This document shows positions 1-12,689 of a stretch of DNA of 64,000 nucleotides, in pieces. Both the position numbers and the translations under genes were made by a program. Source of the stretch: Anagrus nilaparvatae (lineage: Eukaryota; Arthropoda; Insecta; Hymenoptera; Mymaridae); NCBI GenBank assembly GCA_022575985.1, contig JAKSXM010000007.1, forward strand, positions 30,754,501 to 30,818,500, given 5' to 3'. The notes under the pieces are model-generated. The model searched no databases. It had not been told where the DNA came from and saw only the letters and a program-made list of their open reading frames with translations. Position 1 is the first letter of the stretch, and every line of letters starts with the position of its first letter.

Positions 1-105
1 AAATTTGACCTCCCTTAAATAGGACGGATTTGACCCCCCCCCTTAATTTTAAAGTTCTGAAGTACCCCCTACCTATAAACATGCTCCATGTTAAAAAAAA
101 TTGAA
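1..105. repeat. C-rich TTTGACCCCC repeat, 3' end fragment
   Basis: Short units of the form 'tttgacc-C-run-ttaaa' are followed by a terminal 'aacatgctccatgtt' motif. The same ending occurs near 35009, 36449 and 45123, so this is the end of a dispersed family whose body lies off the left edge. Confidence 0.55.
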
Positions 106-1155
106 ATGTCCAAGAGTTACCCACTAAACTCCAGTAGATAAAATCGTCCGTGCGAATGGGTAAATCAGTAGGTTTTACTCATTTACATTGGGTAAAACTA
201 GGTAATTTACTCAATGCGCTGCCGAATGAAAAAATGAGACAGCATTTACTCATTACAATAATGTTACGTATCATAAGGTTTTTCCGGGATACGTAAATAT
301 AAATATCAATAATATAAGTTTATCCTGGAGATATGAGTGCCCCAGGTATTTTTATACTTATATAGTTAGGTTGATATATAGTTAGGTTGGTGTATAGATA
401 TAGTTGATCCTGTGTTCTTAGCTGGATGAACCTAACCTGAGACTAAGTTTGTAATTACAGAAAGAACTGTCACTTTATGAAATAATTATTAGCCACTATG
501 ATTTAGTATAAGTTTAAATAATATTAGTCTACAAGTCTAGTAACTAGTACTACAACCAAAGGTGGTATTCTAATAAGCGGTGTTACTCTAATTAACATTT
601 TGGGGGCCAGAAGGGGCAATATAGAATCTAATTTGAATCTGTCCATATTGTGGGATTTTGGGAGAGACATTCAATACATCTCATCACATCCAATTAGCAA
701 AGGCGTCTTTACTTATTTCTGAAAATCGCAAGGTGGGATTTATGCAACTTACATTGCATAAATCTCTCCTACACTACGCCATAGCTGAATTTTTTTTTTG
801 TTTCATTTATAGTTCTATTGTACTAGATCAGCCTCAGCGGAAAAACTCCTGCGGGTTCTTATTCAAAAAAAAAAATTTGGTTGTAAGCTTTTGCTGGATA
901 AATTAAATGCCATGGGCGTTCGGGGACTAGCTTATGATATCTATCTTGCTATCTTGTTATCTAGCTATCTTGCTCACGGCTGGCTTGAAAGATTGGTTTA
1001 TGTAAACGTCGGGCACTTCGGATTTTATAGCGGGAAATGAATGTTCAACCTATTAGGGATCATACTTTTTTGGATTTAAATCTTTCACCTAGCTTCTTGC
1101 GAGTTATTTGACAAAACGTGTCTCTCGAGGGAGCTAAAAATGAGCCAAAATTTTC
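106..1155. other. No recognised gene
   Basis: AT-rich intergenic sequence. An 82-codon open frame at 658-906 resembles no family I know and has low-complexity stretches, so I do not call it a gene. Positions 361-400 repeat a 'tatatagttaggttg' unit. Confidence 0.4.
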
Positions 1156-1690
1156 CCTGCTTGGATCGGGCTGAAATTTTAAAGAAAGGTTGGTTTTTCG
1201 GTCCCCAGAAACATTATGAAACCCGTTTTTCAAAATCAGTCATCCTTTTCGATATATTTATCAATATGTCTCCCATTTAAAATACATGGAAAAAGCCATT
1301 TAGTAACAGTTTTTCTTATTTTGCTTCACAATTTTAGTTTGACCAAGCACCAAACTAAGGAGAAAAGTTTTTTTTAACATTCATTATATATATATATTAT
1401 ATACATATAAATAATTTGGAAAACACCAATCCTCTTTATTATGAAGCAGGCATTTGAATGAATGATAAAAAAAACTTTTCTCGTTGATTCGGTGCTTGGT
1501 CAAACTAAAATTGTGAAGCAAAATAAGAAAAACCTCTACTAAATGGCTTTTCCCGCGTATTTTAAATGAGAAATATATTGATAAATATCTCGAAGATGAT
1601 GACTGTTTTTAAAAAACGGGTTTCATCATGTTTCTGGGAACCAAAAACGCAACCTTTTCTGAAAATTTCAGCCTGATCCGAGCAGGATAG
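1156..1690. mobile_element. Hairpin (foldback) element, ~230-bp arms
   Basis: The left arm (about 1156-1385) is an imperfect inverted copy of the right arm (about 1457-1690). Matching blocks include 'gacc aagcacc' with 'ggtgcttggtc', and 'tcgggctgaaattt' with 'aaatttcagcctga'. The loop is about 70 bp and TA-rich. No coding capacity is visible. It is a MITE or foldback-type element of unknown superfamily. Confidence 0.65.
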
Positions 1691-1739
1691 TTACAGGATA
1701 GTTACTTCACCTTTGCTCAAAAATATTCAATGCTTCCCA

Positions 1740-2705
1740 AGTCATTTGAATTAGCAGTCATAGAAAACAATACAACAATAAAATGAAATAGAGTGCAAAA
1801 CACAAAGTATCTAGAAATCATAATTGACTAGTACATGCGCTGGAATAGACAAATTTCTGAGCAATTAAAAAAACCAGATTTATTATTTTTCTCTTTTTTA
1901 TAAGCTAAAATACATCCTAAATTATAATCAATTAAAATAATGCACTATGCCTCATTTCATTCTATTATGTCCTATGGTATTTTAGGATGGACTGGAGATA
2001 ATATTAATATTATAAATAAAATTTAAAGAACTCAGGATAGAATAATTGAAATTATTAATTTACTCAATTTAAATTGTCATAATGATTTTATATTAAATGT
2101 CAAACAAACTTACTATTATTTTTCTACTAAGAAAGAAATTGTTTACTTAAATATTGTATTTAAACATTTGTGATAGTACTAACAATCGCAACATCATATT
2201 AGAAATTCCAAAAAAAAAAAATTAAAAAAATTGGACAAAAGATTTGCTAGTTGATGGGAATAAAAATTTTTAAGACTTCACCAAATAGTCTTAAATTACA
2301 AAATATCACACTAAAAAATATCATAGTAAAAGTTGGTTGTATAAATTAAAGATTAATCCATCAAGAATGTAAATTATTTTAATTTGTTCATACTTAATTA
2401 TATGATGGTATATTTAGTGTATATGCGTGTATTATTCAAGTACCTGATAATTTAATTAGTAATTTAAAATCATATTTATAAAAATACCTTTTAATTATTA
2501 TTATTATTGTTTGTTTCTTTTTTCTTAAATTTTATATAATTTTTTATCTTACATCTAAGTTTATTTTATGTGGAATTTTGGCCAAAGGTCCATGTACAGA
2601 CACATGTCTCTATACAGCTGTGATAAAGAATTTATTATTCTTTCTTACAGCTTGTAAATTTATACCTTAGTTAAATAAATAAATAAATAAAAATAAAAAA
2701 TGAAT
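1740..2705 (+). pseudogene. LINE reverse-transcriptase C-terminal fragment with 3' UTR and tail
   Basis: Broken frames from about 1790 read like the C-terminal part of a jockey-superfamily (Jockey/CR1/I) LINE ORF2: a 'MRWN' block after the fingers-palm region, then 'IMHYASFHSIMSYGILGW', the region after the RT catalytic site. Many stops and indels interrupt it. The end at 2671-2705 is a (TAAA)n run, typical of a LINE 3' tail, so the copy is 5'-truncated and ends here. It is related to, but clearly different from, the LINE at 5985-8454. Confidence 0.6.
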
Positions 2706-2714
2706 AAATAAAGG

Positions 2715-3000
2715 AAATGTAATTTAAGGGGTAAAAGGGTTAAAAATAGGGGTACTTTACTCCATTATTTATAAGTTTCGGTATCAAATTTGAATTTAGT
2801 GTCCCGAGTAGCATACTAGATACCTTTAAAGACCAAAATAAAATGTTTATTAAGAAATTGTAAGTGGCAAAAAAGGTTAATATAAGGGTAGTTAATTATC
2901 CAGCATCAGTTCAAATAACATTTATGACATCATTTTTTATTTAAGTGGCTTAAAAAGCCTACTTGACCTCTTTAAAATAAAAAAATAGTGTTTTTAAAAA
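2715..3000. repeat. Repeat related to the array at 42720-43135
   Basis: It contains 'ggggtaaaagggttaaaaat', then a block on 'tttgaatttagtgtccc...tagataccttt'. The pattern matches the paired units near 42750 and 42890. No gene is seen between here and 3320. Confidence 0.4.
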
Positions 3001-3319
3001 TTAATGTCTAACTCTGTGTTTATTAATTGTGTCATGCATAAAAATTATAGGACATTTCTCATTTTACAAAATTATTTTTCAATAGAAATTGTGCTGAATC
3101 CGATTTTTGTCGCTTTTTGCTACTTTATTTTACATAGTGCGAAGGATGTTCCACAGAATGTTACGTCATTGAAGGAAAGAACCCCAGCTATCGGGAGTCA
3201 CTGGCTGTTACAAAGAAAAAGTATATTCAAAAATGATTTATGAATGCACCTCGACTCACGGATCAATTGATGCAACAGATTTCTTATGAAAAGGTGACAA
3301 GCATCCTCTTACTAAACAA

Positions 3320-3835
3320 TCAGTATTACAATATGAGACAGCAGTACTGGTTTTTCGATGACACTGCTGCTTGCGCGATATGGCTTTGAGGTAGAGCCCA
3401 AGAGCCCCTGGCCTGACAAGGAAAAGAAATTGTCACCTTTGAGCGAAGTAAGGGGAGACTTACTAAGTCCATATGCTAGCAAGTTACTGTTTTTCCCCAA
3501 ACGATTCGAAAGAAGCTTTTACTGAAAAGCTAGCTTGTATAGAAGAAATGATTTACAGCGTCTCTGAAAGCTTAATTCTTGTTAGAGGCGTTAATGTTAT
3601 GGTCTTGGGATGGGTAATGCTCACGACCAATCGCAGGGGCCGAATAATACTTGAAACGTTCATCAAATGTAAACTGGTGGTTTGGAATAGAGGCAATAGA
3701 GAGGCACTTCAATCCCCGATATAACTTTTGCCACAGAAGGTGCATCTCGAAGGATCGGAAACTGGAAGGTGACGGATGATTATACACGAAGCGATCATAA
3801 CTATATCGCCTCTCAGTTTCTAAAGGGGGTTTTGC
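3320..3835 (+). pseudogene. Degraded LINE endonuclease (APE-type) fragment, R1/LOA-like
   Basis: Pieces in shifting frames recall the apurinic-endonuclease domain of R1/LOA-type LINE ORF2: 'QQYWFFDDTAACAIW' near 3337, 'ASYCFSPNDSKEAF' near 3476, 'TTNRRGRIILETF' near 3630 and 'WKVTDDYTRSDHNYI' near 3760-3810. The last includes the conserved SDH catalytic motif at the end of the domain. Family copies normally have GDFN before 'W..TTNRRG'; here that stretch is damaged. Several frameshifts and stops lie between the pieces and no reverse transcriptase follows. It is a dead remnant. The longer minus-strand open frame over the same bases is an antisense shadow. Confidence 0.7.
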
Positions 3836-5984
3836 AACGAACTCTGCATAAGAGACATTCCTTCGGGTCGAATGTCCCAAAGATGAACCATGATTAATTC
3901 AAATAATATCTTTGTTTTAAGTCATCTTCCATCTCGGAATGTATGGAGGATCCATAAGCTCCCGAGAGGCAAATATCTTAATAAAGAAAGATGTAATGCG
4001 GTTTATATTGCCGCATTATAAAATTTTAGGATTTAAAAAGATTTAGTAAAATACACGCATGTATATAGAAATATATTAATTGATGTTTGTAATTAAAACG
4101 ATTGCCTAATCTTGGGCCTTAAAATAAAGGAGAAGAGGAGAAGCTTGTGACCACTCTCGAATGACAAGTTTATTCTTCTTCTCATGGATCTTAATTAGAG
4201 TAGATCTCGGAGAGTTGCATAGGCTATAGTTTTAAAGTTATTAGTATAAGGTTAAAGTTAATAGTATAGAATTAAACAAAGTTATTATATTTATATTCGT
4301 GGACATCAAAATAGTGAACTTTAAGTTACCTAGTGAATAGTTTAAAATAGTTAATTTTGTATGTTTAAATCAACAATTTTATATTACATATTTATAAGTT
4401 TAAATTAAAGGTATTGGTATCAAATATTATTTTATATATTATCCTAAACTCAAGGTCTCAGTGAAAATATATAACCATATAAAAAATTTCTTTATGAAGC
4501 TTGCGATGCTTCTTTGTCTCGCTGAAGACCATGGAAGTGGAAAAAGACATTTTTAGTTTGATTTTTGAAGTGTACAGAATATAAGCACTTTTGGAATACT
4601 TGGAAAAATTGAAGCATATGCTAGGCGCAACGTAAGCCGCTGGATTAAAAAATTTCTTTAAATTAATTTTTGGAGTATAATTACTTAACTGATTAAAAAT
4701 TTATGTTTAATATAATTATTATTTATTTATTTTACGTCTGGTATGAAATTACGATTATTAAATAATACGACCTTTCTAGACAATTATTAATGAACACATT
4801 CTCGTCCTGAAATATATACTCGCCAATACCCTCCGTGATATGTGTTATAATATTTACTCTCTAAATACATTGTCATGTTTGATGGCGAATAATCATAGAT
4901 AAACGAGGATATTCTTATTCGGGTTTAGCCTGTTGGCTAAACTCATTTACTGGTGACAGGAATTCAGATAACTAAGTCCTTTTATTATTAAAATGCTGAT
5001 TTATTGACTTATAATATGGCTTGCCATGCTTAGATCTCTTAATTAGTGGTAGAGAGAATCCTGAGTACAAGTTAGTCTGTTGATTCCATAGTTTATCTGT
5101 TCTCTCGAAGGAACTAAATGGTCCCAAGTTCTGCCGGTCAGGATATCTGCTAGAGCTTTTAAAGGCTTACACTTGAGGGAATAGAGGAGAGGGGATCCGC
5201 GCGTAATTGGCTTAACGCGAAAATTTTGTGTTCTTAGTAACAATGTCTCCAATCATTGGTAATTAGTCTGTCAAGGCGTATGATAGGGGTGGCTTTATTC
5301 CCACCTCGAGTACTTCGTGTGAGGTCTTATTATGCACTTTCTTGCACTTGCGGTTTCTCGGAATGATGGTGCTGATGAAGCATTTTTAATTATAATATAT
5401 TATTTTATTTCTAATAAATCTGTCTAGACGTAATTCTTGGTATTTTATATTTAATGATTTTTTACCTAACGGTACAACATCAAAAAGTGCAGTATTAAAT
5501 TCAGTAAATTCATTATGATTACCATCTTTTATATTTTTTTAATACTAAAATTTTTTTCTATTAGGAAAATCCCAAGTAATTTCGCCTCTTGGCTAAACAG
5601 TGTAAGGCGTCATCAGTATGATCACTGTTCAGACTTAATCATAAAAGAATTCTTACTCTCACCATAGCTCACAAAAACCATCTGGCCCATTAGAATAAGA
5701 AAAAATGTCATACAAAAAAAAACTATATGAAAATAATTTTTTGAAAAAAAAATCAAATAAAATTTATCAAATTATTTAAAAAAAAAAATACCTATTCCTC
5801 TATTGCGTGAAAACAAAAAAAATTAAACTAATATTTTTTAACGAAGTTTCTGAATTTAATACTACATTGTCTGATATAATAAGAGTGTAAATTTTACATC
5901 ACACATCAAGACGAGTATTTAAGAATCTATTTATATTAACAATTATTTGGAAATGTCATATTATTTTTTATCATAATTATTATT
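3836..5984. other. Unrecognised; possible LTR-retroelement remnant
   Basis: There is no convincing gene. The stretch 4140-5345 is less AT-rich than its surroundings. It contains 'tactggtgacaggaattc' (about 4950), which resembles a primer-binding-site region downstream of an LTR, and a partial echo, 'ttggctaaac', occurs at 4934 and 5590. I could not find a matching LTR pair, so this is only a suggestion. Confidence 0.2.
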
Positions 5985-8454
5985 TATTTTTTTTTATTAT
6001 AATTTTTTTTATTATTATTATTCAGTTTATTTGCCATGACAAAAATTTAGTATACACTCATTTACAATTGAAATATAAATTAATACAATATATGATACAG
6101 AAATAATGTTTACAATTTGTATAAGATTTTAAAATACAATATATGATAAAATTGAAAATAAAAATAATATTCATAATTAGAGTAAATGTTAAAGTAAAAT
6201 AATTCAAATAAAATCAAATTAAGGTCAACAACAATCTGACACTAATAATTAATTGATAAGTATCTATATATCTATATAACAATTGCTATAACGTCAATAA
6301 ATCTATAAGTAAATAAATAACAGTCAATAATTATATTTAAATAACAGTAAATAATAAATATATAATATAATATATAGTCAATAATTAATAGAATTAGTCA
6401 ATAAAAATAGTCAATAAATTAATTAAATATGGTAAATAAAGTATAAATTAAAATAAGTAAGTGAATAAAGTAAATTAATAGTTATTTATTATCCAGACTA
6501 AATAAATATTTTTTAATGCTATTTTTAAACTGGTTATATGATGGGAGATCACGTATGCATGGAGGAATTATATTCCAAAATTTAGCATATTTAACTTGAA
6601 AAGATTGTAAACCCCAATTGTGTATAACGGAGGGTATATCCAGATCTTTACGTGGTCCACGAGTTGGTCTGTCTCTTTTGTATGGTTTAAATAGAGGTAA
6701 CAGAAAAGGGGGTTGTTTCATACGTATTATTTTATACATAGTCAATGATACAAAATAGTCCATGCGCGTGGTTATTTGCATCCAGTTAAGTCGTCTCCTG
6801 TAAGGAGTAATATGCTCCTGCCGTTTTAGACCGAAAATATATCTAATGCTTGAGTTAGAAAGTCTCTGGAGCTGGTCAGTCAGCTGTTCAGAAATATCAG
6901 AGTAAACAACACTACAATAATCTAAATGCGGCATCACTAGTGATTCAACTAGACGTTTACGGAGATTTTGAGATGTGCAGGGCCTGATGATTCGAAGACC
7001 ATAGAGTACCCTATTCACTTTTTTGGTGACCTGTTGAATGTGAGAACGCCAGGAGAGGGTATTATCAAGTATAACACCAAGGCAGGTAACTTGATCCACA
7101 AATTGGATACAGTCACCATTCATATTGAGATTTATTTTTGGTATGTCTAGCATTTTGAATGTTTTTAAGGATTTACAAGATCCGAAAACAATGGCCTTGG
7201 TCTTTTTAATATTTAAGGATAAGCCATTTGCTTCTGCCCATGACACCAATATTTTTGCTGACTTTGTTAATTGTTCTATGCCCTGCTCTATTAGATGTAA
7301 TGGTGTTTGGACATATATATGAAGATCATCAGCATACAAAAGCCTGAAAGTGCTATGCTCATCCAAGTGATCCTTTAGATCATTCATGTAAATACAAAAC
7401 AGGAGTGGACCAAGTACTGAGCCTTGGGGCACTCCTATGTTTATATTACGATATGAGGAAGAGGATACTTTGGAGGCAACACACATTGAGCGACCACTCA
7501 AATATGACCAGAACCAGATTAATGATGACTTTGAAAAGCCAATCACCTGAAGTTTTTTAAGAAGCTTAGATGGTGAAACATTGTCGAATGCCTTAGAAAA
7601 ATCAAACTGCATTAGCAGGGTAGCTAGCTTCTTTTCCTTACCCAGGCGTATATCATCAGTTAATTTAATTAAAGCAGACTGAGTACTGTGGTATTTGCGA
7701 AAGCCTGTTTGATATATATCCATAACTTTTCTTTTATTCAAGAAGCCTACCACCTGATCATGAGCAAGCTTTTCCAAGACCTTCGACAAGAAGCATAAGA
7801 GAGATACAGGGCGAAAATCAGAAGGAGTCGATGGTATAGGTATTTTTTTTTATTGCTAGAACTCTAGACTTTTTCCATTCTGCTGGGAAAATACCCTTCG
7901 AAAGTGAGGCATTAAATAGTTTGGTTAGGTGCAAGGCTATTGTTGGAAGCGCCTTGGCTATGACACTTTGAGGAATTTCATCATCCCCTTTCGCCTGCGA
8001 ACAAAAATGAGAAACTACAAGGATGACGTCATTTGTAGACACCTCTTTGAAAACGAAGCCCTCTTGTGAAGAACTGTTAATGATGTTTAACGGCAAGGAA
8101 GAATCTTCAGTAGCAGAGATGGAAATATTTGAAAGATACGAATTTAGTTCTTCAGGGGAAAATCCATGAAGGGCATCATTGATTGTAGGGATGAGTCCAA
8201 GACTCTTCATTTCCTTCCAGAAATTCTTATTGGTATCAAGAGTGCCACAAATGCGGTTATGCATATATGAGCAACGAGCATTCTCTGACTGTTCCTCATA
8301 TTCATTTGCAAGCAATAGAAACTCATTTAGAAATTTTTTAGAGCCTGTTCTATGGTATCTTCTACTAGTGGCATCACGCTTTGATTTTAATAAACGAAGT
8401 TCTGAGTTGAGCCAAAAAAATCTGATTTTCTCAGGTTATTTAGCATTTACAAAA
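5985..8454 (-). mobile_element. LINE (jockey superfamily), 5'-truncated copy
   Basis: This minus-strand non-LTR retrotransposon contains most of the ORF2 reverse transcriptase (see the pseudogene entry), a 3' UTR of about 460 bp (6481 downwards) and an A/ATA-rich tail at about 5985-6022. Its 5' side stops abruptly at the 3' end of a Helitron-like element at 8455. The 3' UTR matches 41110-41345, a second copy of the same family. Confidence 0.85.
6482..8430 (-). pseudogene. LINE ORF2 reverse transcriptase, one frameshift, N-terminus missing
   Basis: Reverse transcriptase that would copy its own RNA at a nicked target site. The C-terminal 435 residues (7789-6482) are open. Motifs in order: 'TGFRKYHSTQSAL', 'QFDFSKAFDNV' (first catalytic Asp), 'GVPQGSVLGPLLF', 'LLYADDLHIYV' (catalytic YADD box), 'KTKAIVFG', then 'CLGVILDNTLSW' and the thumb/C-terminal region. 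The upstream part (about 8430-7845) is open in another frame and includes 'QAKGDDEIPQSVI' and 'AEWKKSRVLAIKK'. The two join across a 9-T run (plus strand 7843-7851), so a single-base slip is the only obvious break in this stretch. The endonuclease domain and ORF1 are absent. Closest relatives appear to be jockey/CR1-type elements. The same family recurs at 20718 and 40845. Confidence 0.85.
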
Positions 8455-9600
8455 CTAGGGAGCAATCCCCCTGCGCGCTGAAGCGCGCTAACCTCCTCAG
8501 ATCATATTTCATGTTTAATCGAAATAAAACTGAGGTTTAATTCACAAATAAAAACAATTGTAGAGTGAGATTTCAATTTCAAATAATGAACTTTTTCCAT
8601 GATTTTAATAAAACATTTTTATTTTAATTTTTAAAATTTATCTCAAGAAAAAAATATTGCATTATTGACCCTTGGTGCTACGAACCCTTTTCATCCCTCA
8701 AAATAAATTTTTCTTTTGTTCTGAACAGCGAAATTTTTTAATAGGATGACGAAATACTCGAATTAATTTTCATATATTTTTTTTTTCATATATTTTCATA
8801 TATCGTTGCATGTACAAATATAATTAATTTTCTATTAGTTTAAAAATTTTTTATTAAAATTTAAAATTAATGTTTATAGTTTATATTATTATAATAAATT
8901 AAAAAATTAATATTTACATTTATCTACAAATTTATAATGTTAGCGCGCAGCTAACACTACAAAGATCAATGAAACTACCAAATAGATAAAGATGACGAAA
9001 TTTTTAGGAGATTGTATAATAAAATAATTATTGTACTTCTTATTTCCGTATTTTTTACACAAAATTTTATTAATAATAAAAGTATTTTAAAAGGTAATAA
9101 AAATTAGAACTAATAAAATAAATAATGAAAAAATCAGCGCAACCAATCACTACCCAAATAAATTAGACGAAAATTATATCACATGAGTTTTTAGAGATAA
9201 AAATTTACCTCAAGAAAAAAATATTTAATATCAGATCTGAAAGCAAATACTAATAGCTATCTCTCGAAATAAATTTTTCTTTTGTCCTGGACGGCGAAAT
9301 TTTACAATCGGATGACGAAATACTCCAATAAGTTTTCATATATTATCATAAATAAAAACCAATATTATTTTTATTTTAAAAAATTATTTCAAGAAAAAAA
9401 TATATATCATATCTGAATGCAAATATTGATTACTGTCCCTCGGTGCTAAGCACCTCGGGCAAGACCTTTTTCCTCCCTCGACATTAATTTTTCATTTGTC
9501 CTGGACAGCAAAATTTAATAATAGGATGACGAAATCGAATCAGTTTTCATATATTTTATTATTTCGCTCCTAAAGATGTAATCCTTTATATATTAAAATG
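8455..9600 (-). mobile_element. Helitron-like element, family X (3' end at 8455)
   Basis: Read on the minus strand, it ends with a perfect hairpin (plus 8473-8488, GCGCGC-tgaa-GCGCGC), a short spacer and CTAG followed by T, the canonical Helitron 3' terminus. There is no coding capacity. Internally, a module of about 150-190 bp ('gacgaaatactcgaat...agttttcatata' preceded by 'tcctggacagcgaaat') occurs three times (about 8641, 9211 and 9400). It shares sequence with 17395-18110, 32714-34150 and 48086-50784. The 5' end is not clear. Confidence 0.65.
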
Positions 9601-9809
9601 AAATAATTTAAAAAATTAATTATTTTTAATATTATTCAGCACTAATTTATGAAGAGCTGTATGGACCAAAATACATGAAAGTTGTTTTAAATTAATCCTT
9701 AAAGAAAAATCCGATTTTTTTCATTTTAAAAAATAGTTAAAGGATTTTGAGAAATCAATCTCAGAAGTTGATGATCGAAAAGGTCAAAAATTTTATTTTT
9801 TTTTCACTA
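9601..9809. other. AT-rich, nothing recognised
   Basis: Low-complexity flank between the Helitron-like element and the duplicated block. No open frame of note. Confidence 0.4.
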
Positions 9810-10149
9810 AAACTGATTTTTCTCAGGATCTAAAAGGTCTTTTGAGACAACCCTGATGAAAATTATTCCTTGAAAAAAATGCTATCGACTTGACGTTTTT
9901 TTTTTAATTTGAGTTCTCGGTTTGGAGTTACAACGGTTTGAAGCAAAGAAGTTTAAATTTAAAAACTCAAAAAGTTGTCATTTTGTAAAAAAGTTGCCAC
10001 TTGATAACTTAAAATGGATTGTATCAAAATGTAAAAACCCAATTGCATTCTATTTAATAAACGAATTTCTAAAGGAACTTTGTTTGGTTTTTTAATGCAT
10101 TCATTGAAGAGAAATAGCAAAAAAACTATTTAGAATACATAGGACAGCC

Positions 10150-10460
10150 GACATCTAAAATATTTTTTTTTATTTTCTCATAACTAGGACTGCCGACATC
10201 CAAATTATTTTTTATTATTTTTTCATAAATATGACTGACGACATCTAAATTATTATTTTTTTTTCATAAATAGGACAGCCGACATCTAAAATATTTTTTT
10301 TTTTATTTTCTCATAACTGTGACTGACGACATCTAAATTATTTTTATTTTTTTATTTTTTCATAAATAGGACTGCCGACATCTAAATTAATATTTTTTTT
10401 CATAAATAGGACAGCCGACATCTAAAATATTTTTATTTTTTTTTTCTCATAACTAGGACT
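10150..10460. repeat. Tandem array, ~40-60 bp unit with 'gccgacatctaaa'
   Basis: Six or so copies of 'ataggact/acagccgacatctaaa' alternate with T-rich spacers of variable length. The array lies in the extra segment of block A. Confidence 0.75.
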
Positions 10461-10679
10461 TAATACAGTAGAGGAGGTAAATTTTTTTGTAAAATGAAGG
10501 ACTAATTTTAAGCAAGTCAGATCAACTTGAATTTTTTTGGAATTTGTTCAGAAAGGTGTCAAGTTCAGAAGTAAACAACTTTGGTTTGTGGGCAAAGTTC
10601 CAAAACGCTGTAAAATTTGGCCAAACTGTTTTTTTAGCCCGAAATAAATAAATATTCAATATCTCGGGCAATATTAAAT

Positions 10680-11190
10680 AAATTTTCGTGAAAATAGGTA
10701 CCGGGGGGTTTTTTGGGTCACTGATTACGATTTTAATGTCAGAACTTTATGAAACACCCTGTAAACAGTAAAAACTACCCTTTTTTAGGGGTTTTTTCAA
10801 AATATTTTGGAATTAAAGCTAAGATTATCAAATAAATGCCATTTTTCAGAAAAATGATTTTTTTATATTATGCACCGAAATTGAGATATGAATGTTTAAT
10901 AATACGAGTGTTAAAACAACCCCTATAATAATAATAAATACAAAAATCATGACTTTAGATAATTGTTTTTGTATTTTAATCAATTTTTTGAAAATATTTT
11001 TTCTTATATTTACTATTATAAAACGAATCAATGCCCTCCCCTCCCCGGGGGTGAAAACTACCCCTAAATTTAAAAAAATGAAAAAAACGTAAGAAAATTT
11101 TTTTTCTGCCACTTTTCGTTTTACAGCCGAAAAAGTAACAATATTTGCAACCCCGAGGGTAAAACTACCCCAATCTCTATTGGCCCTATC
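10680..11190. repeat. Fragment related to the 48769-50691 foldback element
   Basis: It has 'gttttttgggtcactgatta', 'aaaactaccc-t-run-aggggttttt' and 'ggtgaaaactacccc' blocks, the same vocabulary as the internal repeats of the TTAA-flanked foldback element at 48769-50691. It is diverged and no termini were identified. Confidence 0.45.
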
Positions 11191-12689
11191 GGGTATTTAT
11201 TGTTTACGTTTTTATTTTCCATAAAATTTAAAATTTACACAAAAAATACACTTATCTTTGATTTTTGTACCTTTTTTATAACTTACTTTTATTTTGACAG
11301 CTATTTGACTGCTGTCAAAAGTCGGAATTAGAAATTTGACAGCAGCATTTCATTGACTTATTATTTAAACATACGGTACTGTACGAAAAATTTTCATAAA
11401 ACTTAAAAATAGAGGGACCCAATGGATTAACTATAAAAATTTTATGTAATTGCTGAAAAAAAACAGGATTTTTGACCATAACTTTTTTTCGGCTAATGAT
11501 AACGAGATGTACAATGAACTATTTCAAAGCTAAGGTTAACGTCAAGATTTCATGTCATATGCAACATTTCAATTGGATGAGCCATTTTTTTTTTATTTCG
11601 CCCGAAAAAAAGAGCATTTACCGCTATAAACATAAAATAGGCAATTTTAAACGGCCAAATCTGCTTACAGATGACACATTATAACAAAAAATTGAAATAC
11701 AAATAATTTGGAATAAATGCTAAAAAATTTGGCTGTTTAAAATAAAAAATGTTCACGCTGCTGGCCTAAAACTGAAAATGTTTTAAAAAATACACGATTT
11801 TACCCAACTTTATCAGGCCAAAACATAAACAATAATTACCTGATAGGCCCAAAAAAGGCTGGAAATATTTAGGAACAAGTTTTCTGACTTTTCACCAAAG
11901 GATTTTTTTCCAAGCACCGTAGCCCAGATGGCGCTAAAAAATTGGCATGAAAAATTTTGGAAAAAAAATTATTTTGCCCATAACATTTTTTTTGCTTTTT
12001 TTAAATGGTTCTAGGTGGTCTCAAAATTTTCCAAATTTTATTATCTTGCAAAATGATATGAATCATTTTTTTTGTGAAAGCAATATTTTTCCAGATATTT
12101 ACGCCAGAACGATCCGGTTGCTTCATTTTTCGTTAAACAACCATTTTCGTCATATCATATCTCCTTTAATATTAATCGTACAAAAATTAAAAAAAAATAA
12201 ATTTATTTGTCACCTAAAATACTTTGTATTAGTAAAATATAATTTTTTTTGTAATACTACCAGATTTTCAGTAAATTTAAAAAAACTTTAAAAAATTTAA
12301 CATTTTTTTGACAAAAATCACACTTTTCCTTTCGCCATTACTCGAAAGGGGTTCATTTTTATGAAAAATTGTATTTTATGTTTTGATGATAAAAAACGAT
12401 AATTTATCGATTGGTTAAGCTTTTTTTTTTAACCCCCCCCCCAAGAAGTTTCAATTTCCCCGCCCCCAGCGCTTTTCCCCACTATCGGAAGTTGTTTACT
12501 TCGGTACTGGATACCTTTCTTAGCAAAGTTCAAGTTACTTAAAGTATCTGCTATCTGTTTATAATTAGTCCTACGAGATTTTACCTCCTTTCCTGTAGTA
12601 ACGCCGATTTCCAAATTATTATGTGTATATGTATTCTGTATCATAACATACATGAAATAAAAAAATTAGTAACATATTGAAACATCTTT

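Larger units (their letters stand above)
9810..12560. repeat. Long repeat block A (related to 14170-15560)
   Basis: Two parts, 9815-9990 and 11460-12560, recur in the same order and orientation at 14180-14370 and 14450-15560. They differ by scattered substitutions and small indels. Both end with a C-run followed by 'cttttccccactatcggaagttg'. In this copy about 1.5 kb of extra sequence (roughly 9990-11460) lies between the parts. Short open frames inside are low-complexity and not gene-like. Confidence 0.7.

Noticed and set aside
658..906. 82-codon open frame, candidate small gene
   Set aside because: No recognisable domain, no splice or promoter context, and low-complexity stretches from T/A runs.
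3572..3880. 102-codon minus-strand frame
   Set aside because: Antisense to the LINE endonuclease remnant, whose conserved motifs are on the plus strand.
4940..4970. Primer-binding site of an LTR retroelement
   Set aside because: Only a loose resemblance; no LTR pair, polypurine tract or coding remnant supports it.
6968..7322. 60- and 65-codon plus-strand frames
   Set aside because: Antisense shadows of the LINE reverse transcriptase.
11947..12291. 114-codon frame in repeat block A
   Set aside because: The homologous stretch in block B is not open and the composition is F/N/K/I-rich; a by-product of AT content.
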